Below, in pieces: positions 39,556 to 49,112 of a DNA stretch of 64,000 bases. This stretch comes from Pseudomonas sp. MF4836 (lineage in GTDB: Bacteria; Pseudomonadota; Gammaproteobacteria; Pseudomonadales; Pseudomonadaceae), in assembly GCF_002018875.1 (NCBI RefSeq), contig NZ_MVOL01000006.1:372001-436000 (forward strand), in the 5' to 3' direction. A model generated the notes under the pieces. It searched no databases. It saw only the letters and a program-made list of their open reading frames with translations, and was not told where the DNA came from. Both the position numbers and the translations under genes were made by a program. The first letter of the stretch is position 1, and each line of letters starts with the position of its first letter.

Positions 39556-42500
39556 TCAAGCAGATTTCGGAGTGAGGCGCTCGAACAGCGCCTCCAATGT
39601 ATTGAAGCGCTCTTCCGGGCGCTCCATCGGCACCATGAATTTGAACAGCGTAGCGCCTTCGAACTTGTAGCGTTTGGGCTGGCCCTGGATCAGCTTGATC
39701 AGTGCCAGCGGGTCGACCGGAGTGTCGGCGGCGAACTCGATGCGACCACCCTGCGGCCCGCCATCGACCTTCTTGATCCCCAGTTGCTCGGCCTGCAATT
39801 TGAGCAGGGTCAGGCGCACCAGATTCTTGGTCGGTTCCGGCAACAGGCCGAAGCGGTCGATCATCTCGACTTGCAGGTCCTTGAGGCCGTCTTCGTCGGT
39901 GGCCGAGGCGATGCGCTTATACAGAATCAGCCGCGCATGCACGTCCGGCAGGTAGTCCTCGGGAATCAGTGCCGGCAGGCGCAGGTTGATTTCCGGGCCG
40001 CCGCCCAGGGGTTGGTCCAGGTTCGGCTGTTCACCCTTGCGGATGGCCTTCACCGCGCGTTCGAGCATCTCCATGTAGAGGGTGAAGCCCACGGCCTGGA
40101 TCTGCCCGCTCTGGCCGTCGCCCAGCAGTTCGCCGGCGCCACGGATCTCCAGGTCGTTGGTGGCCAGCACGAAACCTGCACCGAGGTCCTGGGTGTTGGC
40201 GATCGCCTCCAGGCGCTTTTCCGCGTCCGGGGTGATTTGCTGGCGCGGTGGCGTCAACAGGTAGGCATACGCCTGGTGGTGACTGCGCCCGACCCGGCCG
40301 CGCAACTGGTGCAACTGGGCCAGGCCGAATTTGTCGGCACGCTCGATGATGATGGTGTTGGCACTGGGCACGTCGATGCCGGTCTCGATGATGGTCGAGG
40401 CGATCAGCACGTTGAAGCGCTTGTGATAGAAGTCGCTCATCACCTGTTCGAGTTCGCGTTCGCGCATCTGGCCGTGGCCGATGGCGATCCGTGCTTCCGG
40501 CACCAGTTCGGCGAGGTCGGCGGCGCACTTCTCGATGGTTTTCACATCGTTGTGCAGGTAGTACACCTGGCCGCCGCGCAGCAACTCACGCAGCAGGGCT
40601 TCCTTGACCGTGCTCTTGTTCTGCTCCATGACGAAGGTGCGCACCGACAACCGGCGTGCCGGCGGCGTGGCGATGATCGACAGGTCGCGCATGCCCGACA
40701 CAGCCATGTTCAGCGTGCGCGGGATCGGTGTGGCGGTGAGGGTCAGGATGTCGACTTCACTGCGCAGAGCCTTGAGCTGCTCCTTCTGGCGAACCCCGAA
40801 GCGGTGCTCTTCATCGATGATCACCAGGCCGAGGTTTTTGATCTTCACGTCATCCGACAGCAGCTTGTGGGTGCCGATGACGATGTCGATCTTGCCTTCG
40901 GCCAGGTCGGCGATGGCGGCATTCACTTCCTTGGCCGACTTGAAGCGGCTCATCACTTCCACGGTCACCGGCCAATCGGCGAAGCGGTCGCGGAAGCTGT
41001 TGTAGTGCTGCTGGGCGAGCAGGGTGGTTGGCACCAGGATCGCCACCTGGCGACCGCCGTGGACTGCAATAAAGGCTGCGCGCATCGCCACTTCGGTCTT
41101 GCCGAAGCCCACGTCGCCACACACCAGGCGATCCATCGGCTTGGGCGCGAGCATATCGGCCCGCACGGCTTCGATAGTGGTTTGCTGATCCGGGGTTTCT
41201 TCGAACGGGAAGCCGGCGCTGAAGGTGGCGTAGTCGGCTTTCGGGTCGGCGAAGGCATAACCTTCGCGGGCGGCGCGCCGGGCATAGATGTCCAGCAATT
41301 CGGCGGCCACGTCGCGCACCTGTTCGGCGGCTTTGCGCTTGGCCTTCTGCCAGGTTTCCGAGCCCAGGCGGTGCAGCGGGGCCAGGGCGTCGTCGCTGCC
41401 GGTGTAGCGGGCGATCAGGTGCAGGTTGGCCACCGGCACATACAGCTTGGCGCCCTCGGCATAGGCCAGGGTCAGGAATTCCGCGGCCTGGTTGTCGATT
41501 TCCAGAGTGGCCAGGCCCAGGTAGCGGCCGACCCCATGGTCGATATGCACCACTGGCGCGCCTTCGCGCAGCTCGGTGAGGTTTTTGATCACCGCATCGT
41601 TGTTGGCATCGGCGCGTTTTTCCCGGCGCCGACGCTGCATCACACGCTGGCCGAACAGCGGGCTCTCGGCGATCAGCGCCAGTGCCGGATCTTCCAGGAG
41701 CAAGCCTTCGTCCAGGGGGGCGATGGTGATTGCCAGGCGATCCTTGCCGGCGACGAAGTCTGGCCAGCTGTCGACGGTTTTCGGGCGCAGCTTCAGGCGT
41801 TCGAGCAGTTCCAGCAGCACTTCGCGGCGTCCGGCGGACTCGGCGGTGAACAGCACCCGCCCGGAGAACTGCTCGAGGAAGCCGGCCAATGCCGCCAGCG
41901 GCTGGTTAGCCTTGGCTTCGATGGCCAGGTCCGGCAGGACCTGGGCCGGGAAGCGCTCGCGGCCGACGCCGGTGTCGATGTCCTGCTGGCTGGCAACGAC
42001 GCGCGGCCAGTTTTTCAGGCGGGCGAAGCAGTCTTCCACCGGCAGGAACAGTTCGGCGGGTGGCAATAAAGGACGGGACGGATCGACGCGGCGCTCTTCG
42101 TAGCGGTTGCGCACGTCGTTCCAGAAGTTTTCCGCAGCCTGCTCGATACCCGGCAGGGAGAACACCTGGGTGTCCTGGGGCAGGTAGTCGAACAGGGTCG
42201 AGGTGTCGTCGAAGAACAGCGGCAGGTAGTACTCGATACCGGCCGGGGTGATCCCGCTGCTCAGGTCCTGGAAGATCGGGCAGCGGCGGAAGTCGACATC
42301 GAAGCGCTCGCGAAAGCGCGCCTTGAAGCGGGTCACGGCATCCTTTTGCAGGGGGAATTCCCGCGCGGGCAGCAGGCGCACCGATTCCACTTTGTCGATC
42401 GAGCGCTGGTTCTCCGGATCGAAGGTGCGCAGGGTTTCGATTTCGTCGTCGAACAGGTCGATGCGATAAGGCAGTTTGCTGCCCATCGGGAACAGGTCGA

Positions 42501-43005
42501 TCAGGGCGCCGCGTACCGCGAACTCGCCGTGCTCGTACACCGTGTCGACACAGCGGTAACCACTGGCTTCGAGGCGCGTGCGCATCTGCTCGACATCCAG
42601 CTTCTGGCCGATGTCCAGCACCAGGCTGCTGCCCAGCAGGAACTTGGTCGGCGCCAGGCGGTGCAGGGCGGTGGTGATGGGCACCACCAGCACGCCATGG
42701 TCCAGTTCGGGCAACCGATAGAGGCTGGCGATGCGCTGGGAAATGATGTCCTGGTGCGGCGAGAACAGGTCGTAGGGCAGGGTTTCCCAATCGGGAAAAT
42801 GCAGCACCGGCAAATCGGGGGCGAAGAAGCTCAGTTCCTGCTCCAGGCGTTCGGCGCTTTGGCTGTCGGCGGTCAGCAGCAGGGTGAAGCGCTTGGCAGC
42901 GCTGGCAGCCTCGGCAATGGCCAGGCTCAGAGCGGCACCGGGCAGGTTGCCCCAGTGCTGTTTACCTGCCGCGGCAGGGAGTAGCGGTAGACGCAGAACG
43001 GGCAC
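39556..43005 (-). CDS. mfd: Transcription-repair coupling factor
   Basis: Translocase that removes stalled RNA polymerase at lesions and recruits UvrA. 1149 residues, the normal length. The N-terminal UvrB-homology region contains PDWETLPYDLFSPHQDI. The RNA-polymerase-interacting domain (VHIDHGVGRYLGL) is near the middle. The RecG-like translocase has motif I GDVGFGKTEVAMRAAF, DEEHRFG and the TRG-like stretch LHQLRGRVGRS. The start at 43005 gives the expected N-terminus. It shares a 354-bp divergent region with gap. Confidence 0.96.
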   Translation of the reverse strand: MPVLRLPLLPAAAGKQHWGNLPGAALSLAIAEAASAAKRFTLLLTADSQSAERLEQELSFFAPDLPVLHFPDWETLPYDLFSPHQDIISQRIASLYRLPELDHGVLVVPITTALHRLAPTKFLLGSSLVLDIGQKLDVEQMRTRLEASGYRCVDTVYEHGEFAVRGALIDLFPMGSKLPYRIDLFDDEIETLRTFDPENQRSIDKVESVRLLPAREFPLQKDAVTRFKARFRERFDVDFRRCPIFQDLSSGITPAGIEYYLPLFFDDTSTLFDYLPQDTQVFSLPGIEQAAENFWNDVRNRYEERRVDPSRPLLPPAELFLPVEDCFARLKNWPRVVASQQDIDTGVGRERFPAQVLPDLAIEAKANQPLAALAGFLEQFSGRVLFTAESAGRREVLLELLERLKLRPKTVDSWPDFVAGKDRLAITIAPLDEGLLLEDPALALIAESPLFGQRVMQRRRREKRADANNDAVIKNLTELREGAPVVHIDHGVGRYLGLATLEIDNQAAEFLTLAYAEGAKLYVPVANLHLIARYTGSDDALAPLHRLGSETWQKAKRKAAEQVRDVAAELLDIYARRAAREGYAFADPKADYATFSAGFPFEETPDQQTTIEAVRADMLAPKPMDRLVCGDVGFGKTEVAMRAAFIAVHGGRQVAILVPTTLLAQQHYNSFRDRFADWPVTVEVMSRFKSAKEVNAAIADLAEGKIDIVIGTHKLLSDDVKIKNLGLVIIDEEHRFGVRQKEQLKALRSEVDILTLTATPIPRTLNMAVSGMRDLSIIATPPARRLSVRTFVMEQNKSTVKEALLRELLRGGQVYYLHNDVKTIEKCAADLAELVPEARIAIGHGQMRERELEQVMSDFYHKRFNVLIASTIIETGIDVPSANTIIIERADKFGLAQLHQLRGRVGRSHHQAYAYLLTPPRQQITPDAEKRLEAIANTQDLGAGFVLATNDLEIRGAGELLGDGQSGQIQAVGFTLYMEMLERAVKAIRKGEQPNLDQPLGGGPEINLRLPALIPEDYLPDVHARLILYKRIASATDEDGLKDLQVEMIDRFGLLPEPTKNLVRLTLLKLQAEQLGIKKVDGGPQGGRIEFAADTPVDPLALIKLIQGQPKRYKFEGATLFKFMVPMERPEERFNTLEALFERLTPKSA

Positions 43006-43359
43006 GGAAGGTTGAGCTCCAAGCGTTGCGACAAAGTCGGTAATTGTAGCGGCCCCGGGTGCCGCCTGTCAGTTGCTGACTGTGCCTATTACGTAATGAG
43101 GGAAATGTAGTGGTTATGACAAACAATGCCGCTCTTTGACTCAATATGTAGTGCCAAAATGCACGTATGGTTCGGAGGGTTACGGACAAGTCGCCGCGGG
43201 CTTTCCACTAGGGGTGCTCTGAAAGCCGCGTATTTACTGGGCTGGAGCGACGCGTGTTTTTTGCGCAAGGGCTTTTGTTGCGGGCCGCGCATTGCTCGCA
43301 GGGCGACTGGGCGGCATAATGTAGCCCCTTTTTTAAGCCCCTACATGTGGAAGGTTCCC
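43006..43359. other. mfd-gap divergent intergenic region
   Basis: 354 bp with no supported gene. It contains the perfect 10-bp palindrome ATTACGTAAT (43088-43097) near the mfd side and the gap promoter at 43292-43320. Confidence 0.5.
43292..43320 (+). promoter_or_regulatory. Probable sigma-70 promoter for gap
   Basis: TTGCTC (43292-43297), 17-bp spacer, CATAAT (43315-43320), 39 bp before the GTG start. Confidence 0.6.
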
Positions 43360-44808
43360 GTGACTCAGAAGCCCGACCAGTGTCTTGGTGAATGGATCGA
43401 CCGTGAAGCACTCGCAGAAGCGATGATTCCGCTTATCGGTCAGCTGTACCGCAATAACAATGTGGTGAGCTCGATCTATGGCCGCAGCCTGATCAACCAG
43501 TCTGTCATCGCGATTCTCAAAGCTCACCGCTTTGCTCGCCATCGTTCCTCCGACGACAGCGAACTCTCCGTCCACGAAACATTCCCTCTGTTGAAAGCCA
43601 TGAGCGAGCTCAAGCTCGGCGCGGCCTCGGTAGATTTGGGCAAGTTGGCGTTCAAATTCCGCGTCGAAGGCAATGGCCGCACCGCCGAGCAGTTCGTGCG
43701 TGAAGAAATGGCCGACGTCGTTGGCCAGCAAAATGCTTCGGCGCGCAAAGGCACTGACGTGGTGCTGTACGGCTTCGGTCGTATCGGTCGCCTGCTGGCC
43801 CGCATCCTGATCGAAAAAACCGGTGGTGGCGACGGCCTGCGTCTGCGCGCCATCGTGGTGCGCAAAGGCGCCGACAACGACCTGACCAAACGTGCCAGCC
43901 TGCTGCGCCGCGATTCGGTACACGGTTCGTTCAACGGCACCATCACCATTGACGAAGAAAACAACACCATTACCGCCAACGGCAACCTGATCCAGGTTAT
44001 CTACGCGAAGAACCCGACCGAAGTGGACTACACCCAGTACGGCATCAAGAACGCCCTGCTGGTGGACAACACCGGTGTATGGCGTGACGCCGACGGCCTG
44101 GGCCAGCACTTGGCTTGCCCGGGTATCGACCGCGTGGTTCTGACCGCTCCTGGCAAAGGCAAGCTGAAGAACATCGTGCACGGTATCAACCATGCCGAGA
44201 TCACCGCTGACGACAAGATCGTTTCCGCCGCTTCCTGCACCACCAACGCCATCGTGCCGGTGCTGAAGGCCGTGAACGACAAGTTCGGTATCGTCAACGG
44301 TCACGTTGAGACGGTTCACTCGTACACCAACGACCAGAACCTGATCGACAACTTCCACAAAGGCGACCGCCGTGGTCGTAGCGCCGCGCTGAACATGGTC
44401 ATCACCGAAACCGGTGCTGCTACCGCTGCTGCCAAGGCCCTGCCTGAGCTGGCCGGCAAGCTCACCGGTAACGCGATCCGTGTTCCGACGCCTAACGTGT
44501 CGATGGCCATTCTCAATCTGAACCTTGAGAAAGCCGCCACCCGTGAAGAGATGAACGAGTACCTGCGCTACATGGCGCTGCACTCCGATCTGCATAAGCA
44601 GATCGACTTCGTCAATTCCCAGGAAGTGGTTTCCACCGACTTCGTTGGCTCGCGCCACGCGGGTGTAGTGGATGCCGAAGCGACCATCTGCCAAGACAAC
44701 CGCGTTGTTCTGTACGTCTGGTACGACAACGAATTCGGTTACAGCTGCCAGGTGGTTCGCGTGATGGAAGACATGGCTGGGGTCAACCCGCCTGCATTCC
44801 CGCGCTAA
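43360..44808 (+). CDS. Glyceraldehyde-3-phosphate dehydrogenase, long form
   Basis: 482-residue GAPDH, about 130-150 residues longer than classical enzymes because of an N-terminal helical extension (residues 1-130, beginning TQKPDQCLGEWIDRE). The NAD(P)-binding GFGRIGR is at 138-144. The catalytic Cys293 is in SAASCTTNAIVP, and the C-terminal YDNEFGYSCQVVRV is canonical. The GTG start at 43360 is chosen because GGAAGG lies five bases before it. An upstream ATG at 43345 lacks a ribosome site. In Pseudomonas this locus (PA3001 position) is distinct from the glycolytic gapA. A gluconeogenic role is plausible but not shown here. Confidence 0.9.
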   Translation: MTQKPDQCLGEWIDREALAEAMIPLIGQLYRNNNVVSSIYGRSLINQSVIAILKAHRFARHRSSDDSELSVHETFPLLKAMSELKLGAASVDLGKLAFKFRVEGNGRTAEQFVREEMADVVGQQNASARKGTDVVLYGFGRIGRLLARILIEKTGGGDGLRLRAIVVRKGADNDLTKRASLLRRDSVHGSFNGTITIDEENNTITANGNLIQVIYAKNPTEVDYTQYGIKNALLVDNTGVWRDADGLGQHLACPGIDRVVLTAPGKGKLKNIVHGINHAEITADDKIVSAASCTTNAIVPVLKAVNDKFGIVNGHVETVHSYTNDQNLIDNFHKGDRRGRSAALNMVITETGAATAAAKALPELAGKLTGNAIRVPTPNVSMAILNLNLEKAATREEMNEYLRYMALHSDLHKQIDFVNSQEVVSTDFVGSRHAGVVDAEATICQDNRVVLYVWYDNEFGYSCQVVRVMEDMAGVNPPAFPR

Positions 44809-44824
44809 GCGTCAGCGGTAAATG

Positions 44825-44852
44825 AAAACGCCCCGACATGTCGGGGCGTTTT
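44825..44852. terminator. Bidirectional terminator between gap and the MFS gene
   Basis: Perfect 28-bp palindrome with arms AAAACGCCCCGACA / TGTCGGGGCGTTTT and a longer T run on the right. Confidence 0.93.
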
Positions 44853-44871
44853 TTTGCCTGGGATTTAACCC

Positions 44872-46164
44872 TTAGCGGGCGATAGCCGCTTCGGCGGTAC
44901 GCAGTTCATGACGGTTGCCCTTGAACAGGATCAGTGTAGCGATCAAGCCAAGCACTGCTGCGGCGCTGAGCCAGATGCCCGGTGCGGCCTTGTTGTCCAG
45001 CACGTGGATCAGGTAGGTACAGGCCGCCGGAGTAAAGCCGCCAAAGGTCGCGGTCGCAAGGCTATAGGCCAAGGAGAAGCCGGTGGTGCGCACGTCTACC
45101 GGCATGATTTCGGTCAGTGCCACAACCATCGCCCCGTTGTACGAGCCGTACAGGAACGACAGCCAGAGCAACACGATCAACAGATGGCTGAAGCTCGGGT
45201 TGGCCACCAGCCAGGACAGCGCTGGATAAGCAGTGAGAATCGCCAGAATCGTCGCTCCCAGCAGCAGGGGTTTACGGCCGATCTTATCGGACACCGCGCC
45301 CATCACCGGCAGCCAGATGAAGTTGGAAATACCCACGCAGACGGTTACCAGCAGCGCGTCGAAGTCCGACAAGTGCAATTCGGCCTTGCCGAAGGTCGGG
45401 GTGTAGGCGGTGATCAGGTAGAACGACACTGTGGTCATCACCACCAGCGCCATGCCGGCGATCACTATGCCGAAGTTTTGACCGATCGAACGCACGATTT
45501 CCTGCAGGGTAGGGCGGTGTTTGCGCGCCTGGAACTCAGGAGTTTCCTCCAGGGAGCGACGAATGACGAAGATCACCGGCACGATCAGGCAACCAATCAG
45601 GAATGGCACGCGCCAGCCCCAGTCACCCATTTGTTCGGGGCTGAGCCAGTGGTTCAGGCCCACGCCCAGCAGGCCGGCGAACACCACTGCGGCTTGCTGG
45701 CTCGCGGACTGCCAGCTGACGAAGAAGCCTTTGCGGCCCGGTGTGGCGATTTCCGCCAGGTACACCGACACACCGCCCAGCTCGACACCGGCGGAGAAGC
45801 CTTGCAGCAGGCGACCGAATAGCACGATCAGGGGCGCCGCGACGCCCAAGGTGGCATACCCGGGAACGCAGGCAATCAGGACGGTGCCGGCAGCCATCAG
45901 CGCCAGGGTGATCACCAGGCCCTTTTTACGGCCGTGACGGTCAATGTAGGCACCGAGGAAAATCGCCCCCAGCGGACGCATCAGGAACCCGGCACCAAAG
46001 GTCGCCAGGGACAGCATCAGGGAGGCGAAGGCGCTGTCGGTAGGGAAGAAGGTCTTGGCAATGGCCGTGGCGTAAAAGCCGTACACCATGAAGTCGAACA
46101 TCTCAAGGAAGTTGCCGCTGACAACGCGAAATATCGCCTTGCCTTTGCCCGTGGTCGTGGACAT
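44872..46164 (-). CDS. MHS-family MFS symporter, citrate/tricarballylate-like
   Basis: 430-residue twelve-helix proton symporter of the metabolite:H+ symporter branch. The N-terminal FRVVSGNFLEMFDFMVYGFYATAIAKTFF, the loop 2-3 motif GAYIDRHGRKKGL, and RLLQGFSAGVELGGVSVYLAEIATP closely resemble CitA/TcuC citrate or tricarballylate carriers. The exact substrate is unproven. The start at 46164 (MSTTTGKGK) is taken; a GTG three codons earlier is possible. It occupies the position where P. aeruginosa has nqrABCDEF, between gap and apbE, and stands alone with no regulator beside it. Confidence 0.85.
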   Translation of the reverse strand: MSTTTGKGKAIFRVVSGNFLEMFDFMVYGFYATAIAKTFFPTDSAFASLMLSLATFGAGFLMRPLGAIFLGAYIDRHGRKKGLVITLALMAAGTVLIACVPGYATLGVAAPLIVLFGRLLQGFSAGVELGGVSVYLAEIATPGRKGFFVSWQSASQQAAVVFAGLLGVGLNHWLSPEQMGDWGWRVPFLIGCLIVPVIFVIRRSLEETPEFQARKHRPTLQEIVRSIGQNFGIVIAGMALVVMTTVSFYLITAYTPTFGKAELHLSDFDALLVTVCVGISNFIWLPVMGAVSDKIGRKPLLLGATILAILTAYPALSWLVANPSFSHLLIVLLWLSFLYGSYNGAMVVALTEIMPVDVRTTGFSLAYSLATATFGGFTPAACTYLIHVLDNKAAPGIWLSAAAVLGLIATLILFKGNRHELRTAEAAIAR

Positions 46165-46385
46165 TTTTTTCACTCACTTTGGCTGTCTTGTTAGCAATCC
46201 CTGGTCATTACTCGTCCTTACTGCAAAGTCGGGGCGCGAAGCTGGACGCTGAACAGTTTTGTAACGATATGTGTATGAGGGCTATCAGGCAACAAAAACT
46301 CTTGGCCTTGGAGTGGGAGGTGCACCCCGGACTAGAGCTTTATCAGGGAATGGAATAGGGCTGATGGTCGCATCTGTGTCTGAGT

Positions 46386-46391
46386 CATAAT
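46386..46391 (+). promoter_or_regulatory. Possible -10 element for apbE
   Basis: CATAAT followed by GGCGCCCCC, about 58 bp before the proposed apbE start. Confidence 0.4.
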
Positions 46392-46448
46392 GGCGCCCCC
46401 TGAAATCTCATGGCTGATGGGGGTTGGGTCCTGTGCTGGAGAAGGTCT

Positions 46449-47474
46449 TTGGCGGTAAATGATTGGCGACGATGGGCTGCTCCGTGGGTGCTGGTGCTGG
46501 CGCTCCCCGGGTGTGGCGACGGGCGCTCCCAGGAAAGTTTCGGCGGCCCGACCATGGGCAGCACCTACTCGATCAAGTATGTCCGCCCGGCCGGAGGGGC
46601 GGAGCCTGGCGCGGTGCAGGCCGAGGTGGAGCAGATTCTGGCCGAGGTCGACCGGCAGATGTCGACCTACCGCAGCGATTCGGATATCGAGCGCTTCAAC
46701 CAGCTGCCCGCGGGCAGTTGCCAGGCGATGCCCGAGCCGGTTTTGCAGTTGGTCAAGGTGGGAGAGCGCTTGTCCAGGGAGAGTGACGGTGCGTTCGACC
46801 TGACGGTCGAACCCTTGCTCGACCTCTGGGGCTTTGGCCCTCAGGGGCGGGCAGAGCAGGTGCCGAGCGACGAGGCGCTGGCCCTGGCTCGGCAGCGCGT
46901 CGGGCATGGGCATCTGCGGATCGAAGGCGACCGGTTGTGCAAGGATGCAGCCGTGGAAGTGGACTTCAACAGCATCGCCGCCGGCTATGCGGTCGATCGG
47001 ATCGCTGCCCGATTGCAGGCCATGGGTATCGACAACTACCTGGCGGAGGCCACTGGCGAGCTCAAGGCGGCCGGCAGAAAACTTGACGGCTCGGCCTGGC
47101 GCATCGCCCTCGAGGAGCCGCGGGACGATCAGCAAGTGGCCGAGCGCATCATCGCGGTGGATGGCCAGGGTGTTTCCACCTCTGGCGATTACCGTAATTA
47201 CTTCGAGCGTGACGGGCGGCGCTACTCCCACACCTTCGATGCCCGCAGTGGCCGGCCGGTGGAGCATGCCCTGGCGTCCGTCACGGTGATTCATCCTTCG
47301 GCATTGATGGCCGATGGCTTATCGACCCTGTTGCTGATCCTGGGTCCGGAGCGCGGCTGGGCGTACGCGGAAAAACAGGATATCGCCGCATTTTTTGTGA
47401 TTCGCGCCGATACAGGTTTCGTCACACGCAGCAACCCGGCGTTTGATCGCCTGTTTGCTGGGGAAAAGCAGTAA
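46449..47474 (+). CDS. apbE: FAD:protein FMN transferase (ApbE)
   Basis: Periplasmic lipoprotein that attaches FMN to Ser/Thr residues of partner proteins. About 341 residues. The N-terminal hydrophobic segment ends at a lipobox-like LPGC. GGPTMGSTYSIKY, AEVDRQMSTYRSDSDIERFN, the AAGYAVDRIA segment and GVSTSGDYRNYF are conserved. The TTG start at 46449 is proposed because GGAGAAGG precedes it and it puts a compact signal peptide at the front. An ATG at 46410 in the same frame adds 13 residues. In P. aeruginosa it follows the nqr operon, but no nqr genes are present here. Confidence 0.9.
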   Translation: MAVNDWRRWAAPWVLVLALPGCGDGRSQESFGGPTMGSTYSIKYVRPAGGAEPGAVQAEVEQILAEVDRQMSTYRSDSDIERFNQLPAGSCQAMPEPVLQLVKVGERLSRESDGAFDLTVEPLLDLWGFGPQGRAEQVPSDEALALARQRVGHGHLRIEGDRLCKDAAVEVDFNSIAAGYAVDRIAARLQAMGIDNYLAEATGELKAAGRKLDGSAWRIALEEPRDDQQVAERIIAVDGQGVSTSGDYRNYFERDGRRYSHTFDARSGRPVEHALASVTVIHPSALMADGLSTLLLILGPERGWAYAEKQDIAAFFVIRADTGFVTRSNPAFDRLFAGEKQ

Positions 47475-47675
47475 CCTTGCGCGGTGCCGATGCCGGGGCA
47501 ATGCAGGCAAAAGTAGCCTACGACGCGACCAAGGGTTAATGTGCGCGGCGTTGACGCTTCTATAGACTGTGCCCGGGTTCGTAACCGAGCCAAATTGATC
47601 CTTCATGCCGCTGGCCGCGGCATGATTTAGCCGGAGGCGCCAGAAGGGTGTCTCGGCCTGTTCTGAGGAGTACGC

Positions 47676-49070
47676 ATGGCTGTCTACAACTACGACGTAG
47701 TGGTGCTGGGTTCAGGCCCCGCTGGAGAAGGTGCGGCGATGAACGCCGCTAAAGCAGGACGCAAAGTGGCGATGGTCGATAGCCGTCGTCAGGTCGGCGG
47801 TAACTGCACCCACCTGGGTACCATCCCGTCCAAGGCCCTGCGTCACTCGGTCCGGCAGATCATGCAGTTCAACACCAACCCGATGTTCCGGGCCATTGGT
47901 GAGCCGCGCTGGTTCTCGTTCCCCGACGTACTGAAAAGCGCCGAGAAGGTCATTTCCAAGCAAGTCGCTTCGCGTACCGGCTACTACGCCCGTAACCGCG
48001 TCGATGTGTTTTTCGGCACCGGCAGCTTTGCCGACGAGCAGACCATCGAAGTGGTGTGCGCCAATGGTGTGGTCGAGAAGCTGGTGGCCAAGCACATCAT
48101 CATCGCCACCGGGTCGCGTCCGTATCGCCCGGCCGATATCGATTTCCACCACCCGCGTATCTACGATAGCGACACCATCCTCAGCCTTGGCCATACCCCG
48201 CGCAAACTCATTGTGTACGGCGCCGGGGTGATCGGCTGCGAATACGCGTCGATCTTCAGCGGCCTCGGGGTGCTGGTGGAGCTGGTGGATAACCGTGGCC
48301 AGTTGCTGAGCTTCCTCGATTCCGAGATTTCCCAGGCCCTGAGTTACCACTTCAGCAACAACAACATCACCGTGCGCCACAACGAGGAGTACGACCGAGT
48401 CGAAGGCCTCGACAACGGTGTGATCCTGCACTTGAAGTCGGGCAAGAAGATCAAGGCCGATGCCTTGCTCTGGTGCAACGGCCGGACCGGCAACACCGAC
48501 AAGCTGGGCATGGAAAACATCGGGGTCAAGGTTAACAGCCGCGGCCAGATCGAAGTCGACGAGAACTACCGCACCTGCGTGCCGAACATCTACGGTGCCG
48601 GCGACGTGATCGGCTGGCCAAGCCTGGCCAGTGCCGCCCACGACCAGGGGCGTTCGGCTGCAGGCAGCATTGTCGATAACGGCAGCTGGCGTTTCGTGAA
48701 TGACGTACCGACCGGGATTTACACCATTCCGGAGATCAGCTCGATCGGCAAGAACGAGCAGGAACTGACCCAGGCCAAGGTGCCTTACGAAGTGGGCAAG
48801 GCCTTCTTCAAGAGCATGGCGCGGGCGCAGATTGCCGGTGAGCCGCAGGGCATGCTGAAGATCCTGTTCCACCGCGAAACCCTGGAAGTGCTGGGTGTGC
48901 ACTGCTTCGGTTACCAGGCGTCGGAGATCGTCCACATCGGCCAGGCCATCATGAGCCAGCCGGGCGAACTCAATACCCTGAAGTACTTCGTCAACACCAC
49001 GTTCAACTACCCGACCATGGCTGAGGCCTATCGGGTAGCGGCTTACGACGGCCTCAACCGGCTTTTTTGA
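47676..49070 (+). CDS. sthA: Soluble pyridine nucleotide transhydrogenase
   Basis: FAD flavoprotein that equilibrates NADPH + NAD+ with NADP+ + NADH. 464 residues, full length. The FAD site is VVLGSGPAGEGAAMNAAKAG (about 10-29). The position of the usual redox disulfide carries GGNCTHLGTIPSK with only one Cys (CxxxxT), which is the SthA hallmark. The NAD site is YGAGVIGCEYASIFSGLG, and the C-terminal FNYPTMAEAYRVAA is the family dimer interface. TGAGGAGTACGC precedes the ATG. Confidence 0.97.
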   Translation: MAVYNYDVVVLGSGPAGEGAAMNAAKAGRKVAMVDSRRQVGGNCTHLGTIPSKALRHSVRQIMQFNTNPMFRAIGEPRWFSFPDVLKSAEKVISKQVASRTGYYARNRVDVFFGTGSFADEQTIEVVCANGVVEKLVAKHIIIATGSRPYRPADIDFHHPRIYDSDTILSLGHTPRKLIVYGAGVIGCEYASIFSGLGVLVELVDNRGQLLSFLDSEISQALSYHFSNNNITVRHNEEYDRVEGLDNGVILHLKSGKKIKADALLWCNGRTGNTDKLGMENIGVKVNSRGQIEVDENYRTCVPNIYGAGDVIGWPSLASAAHDQGRSAAGSIVDNGSWRFVNDVPTGIYTIPEISSIGKNEQELTQAKVPYEVGKAFFKSMARAQIAGEPQGMLKILFHRETLEVLGVHCFGYQASEIVHIGQAIMSQPGELNTLKYFVNTTFNYPTMAEAYRVAAYDGLNRLF

Positions 49071-49076
49071 GCGACT

Positions 49077-49101
49077 CCGGCCGGTGGCCTGAGCCGGCCG
49101 G
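49077..49101. terminator. GC-rich hairpin between sthA and the GDPD gene
   Basis: CCGGCCGG - 9-nt loop - CCGGCCGG without a U run, in a 42-bp convergent gap. Confidence 0.5.
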
Positions 49102-49112
49102 GGAGACCGATT

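Noticed and set aside
39361..42069. 902-codon open frame antisense to mfd
   Set aside because: Composition is an antisense reflection of high-GC codon use, with no ribosome site or recognisable domain; mfd on the other strand is unambiguous.
47676..49070. Missing second redox Cys in SthA as a defect
   Set aside because: CxxxxT is the normal state in soluble transhydrogenases, which lack the disulfide of related reductases.
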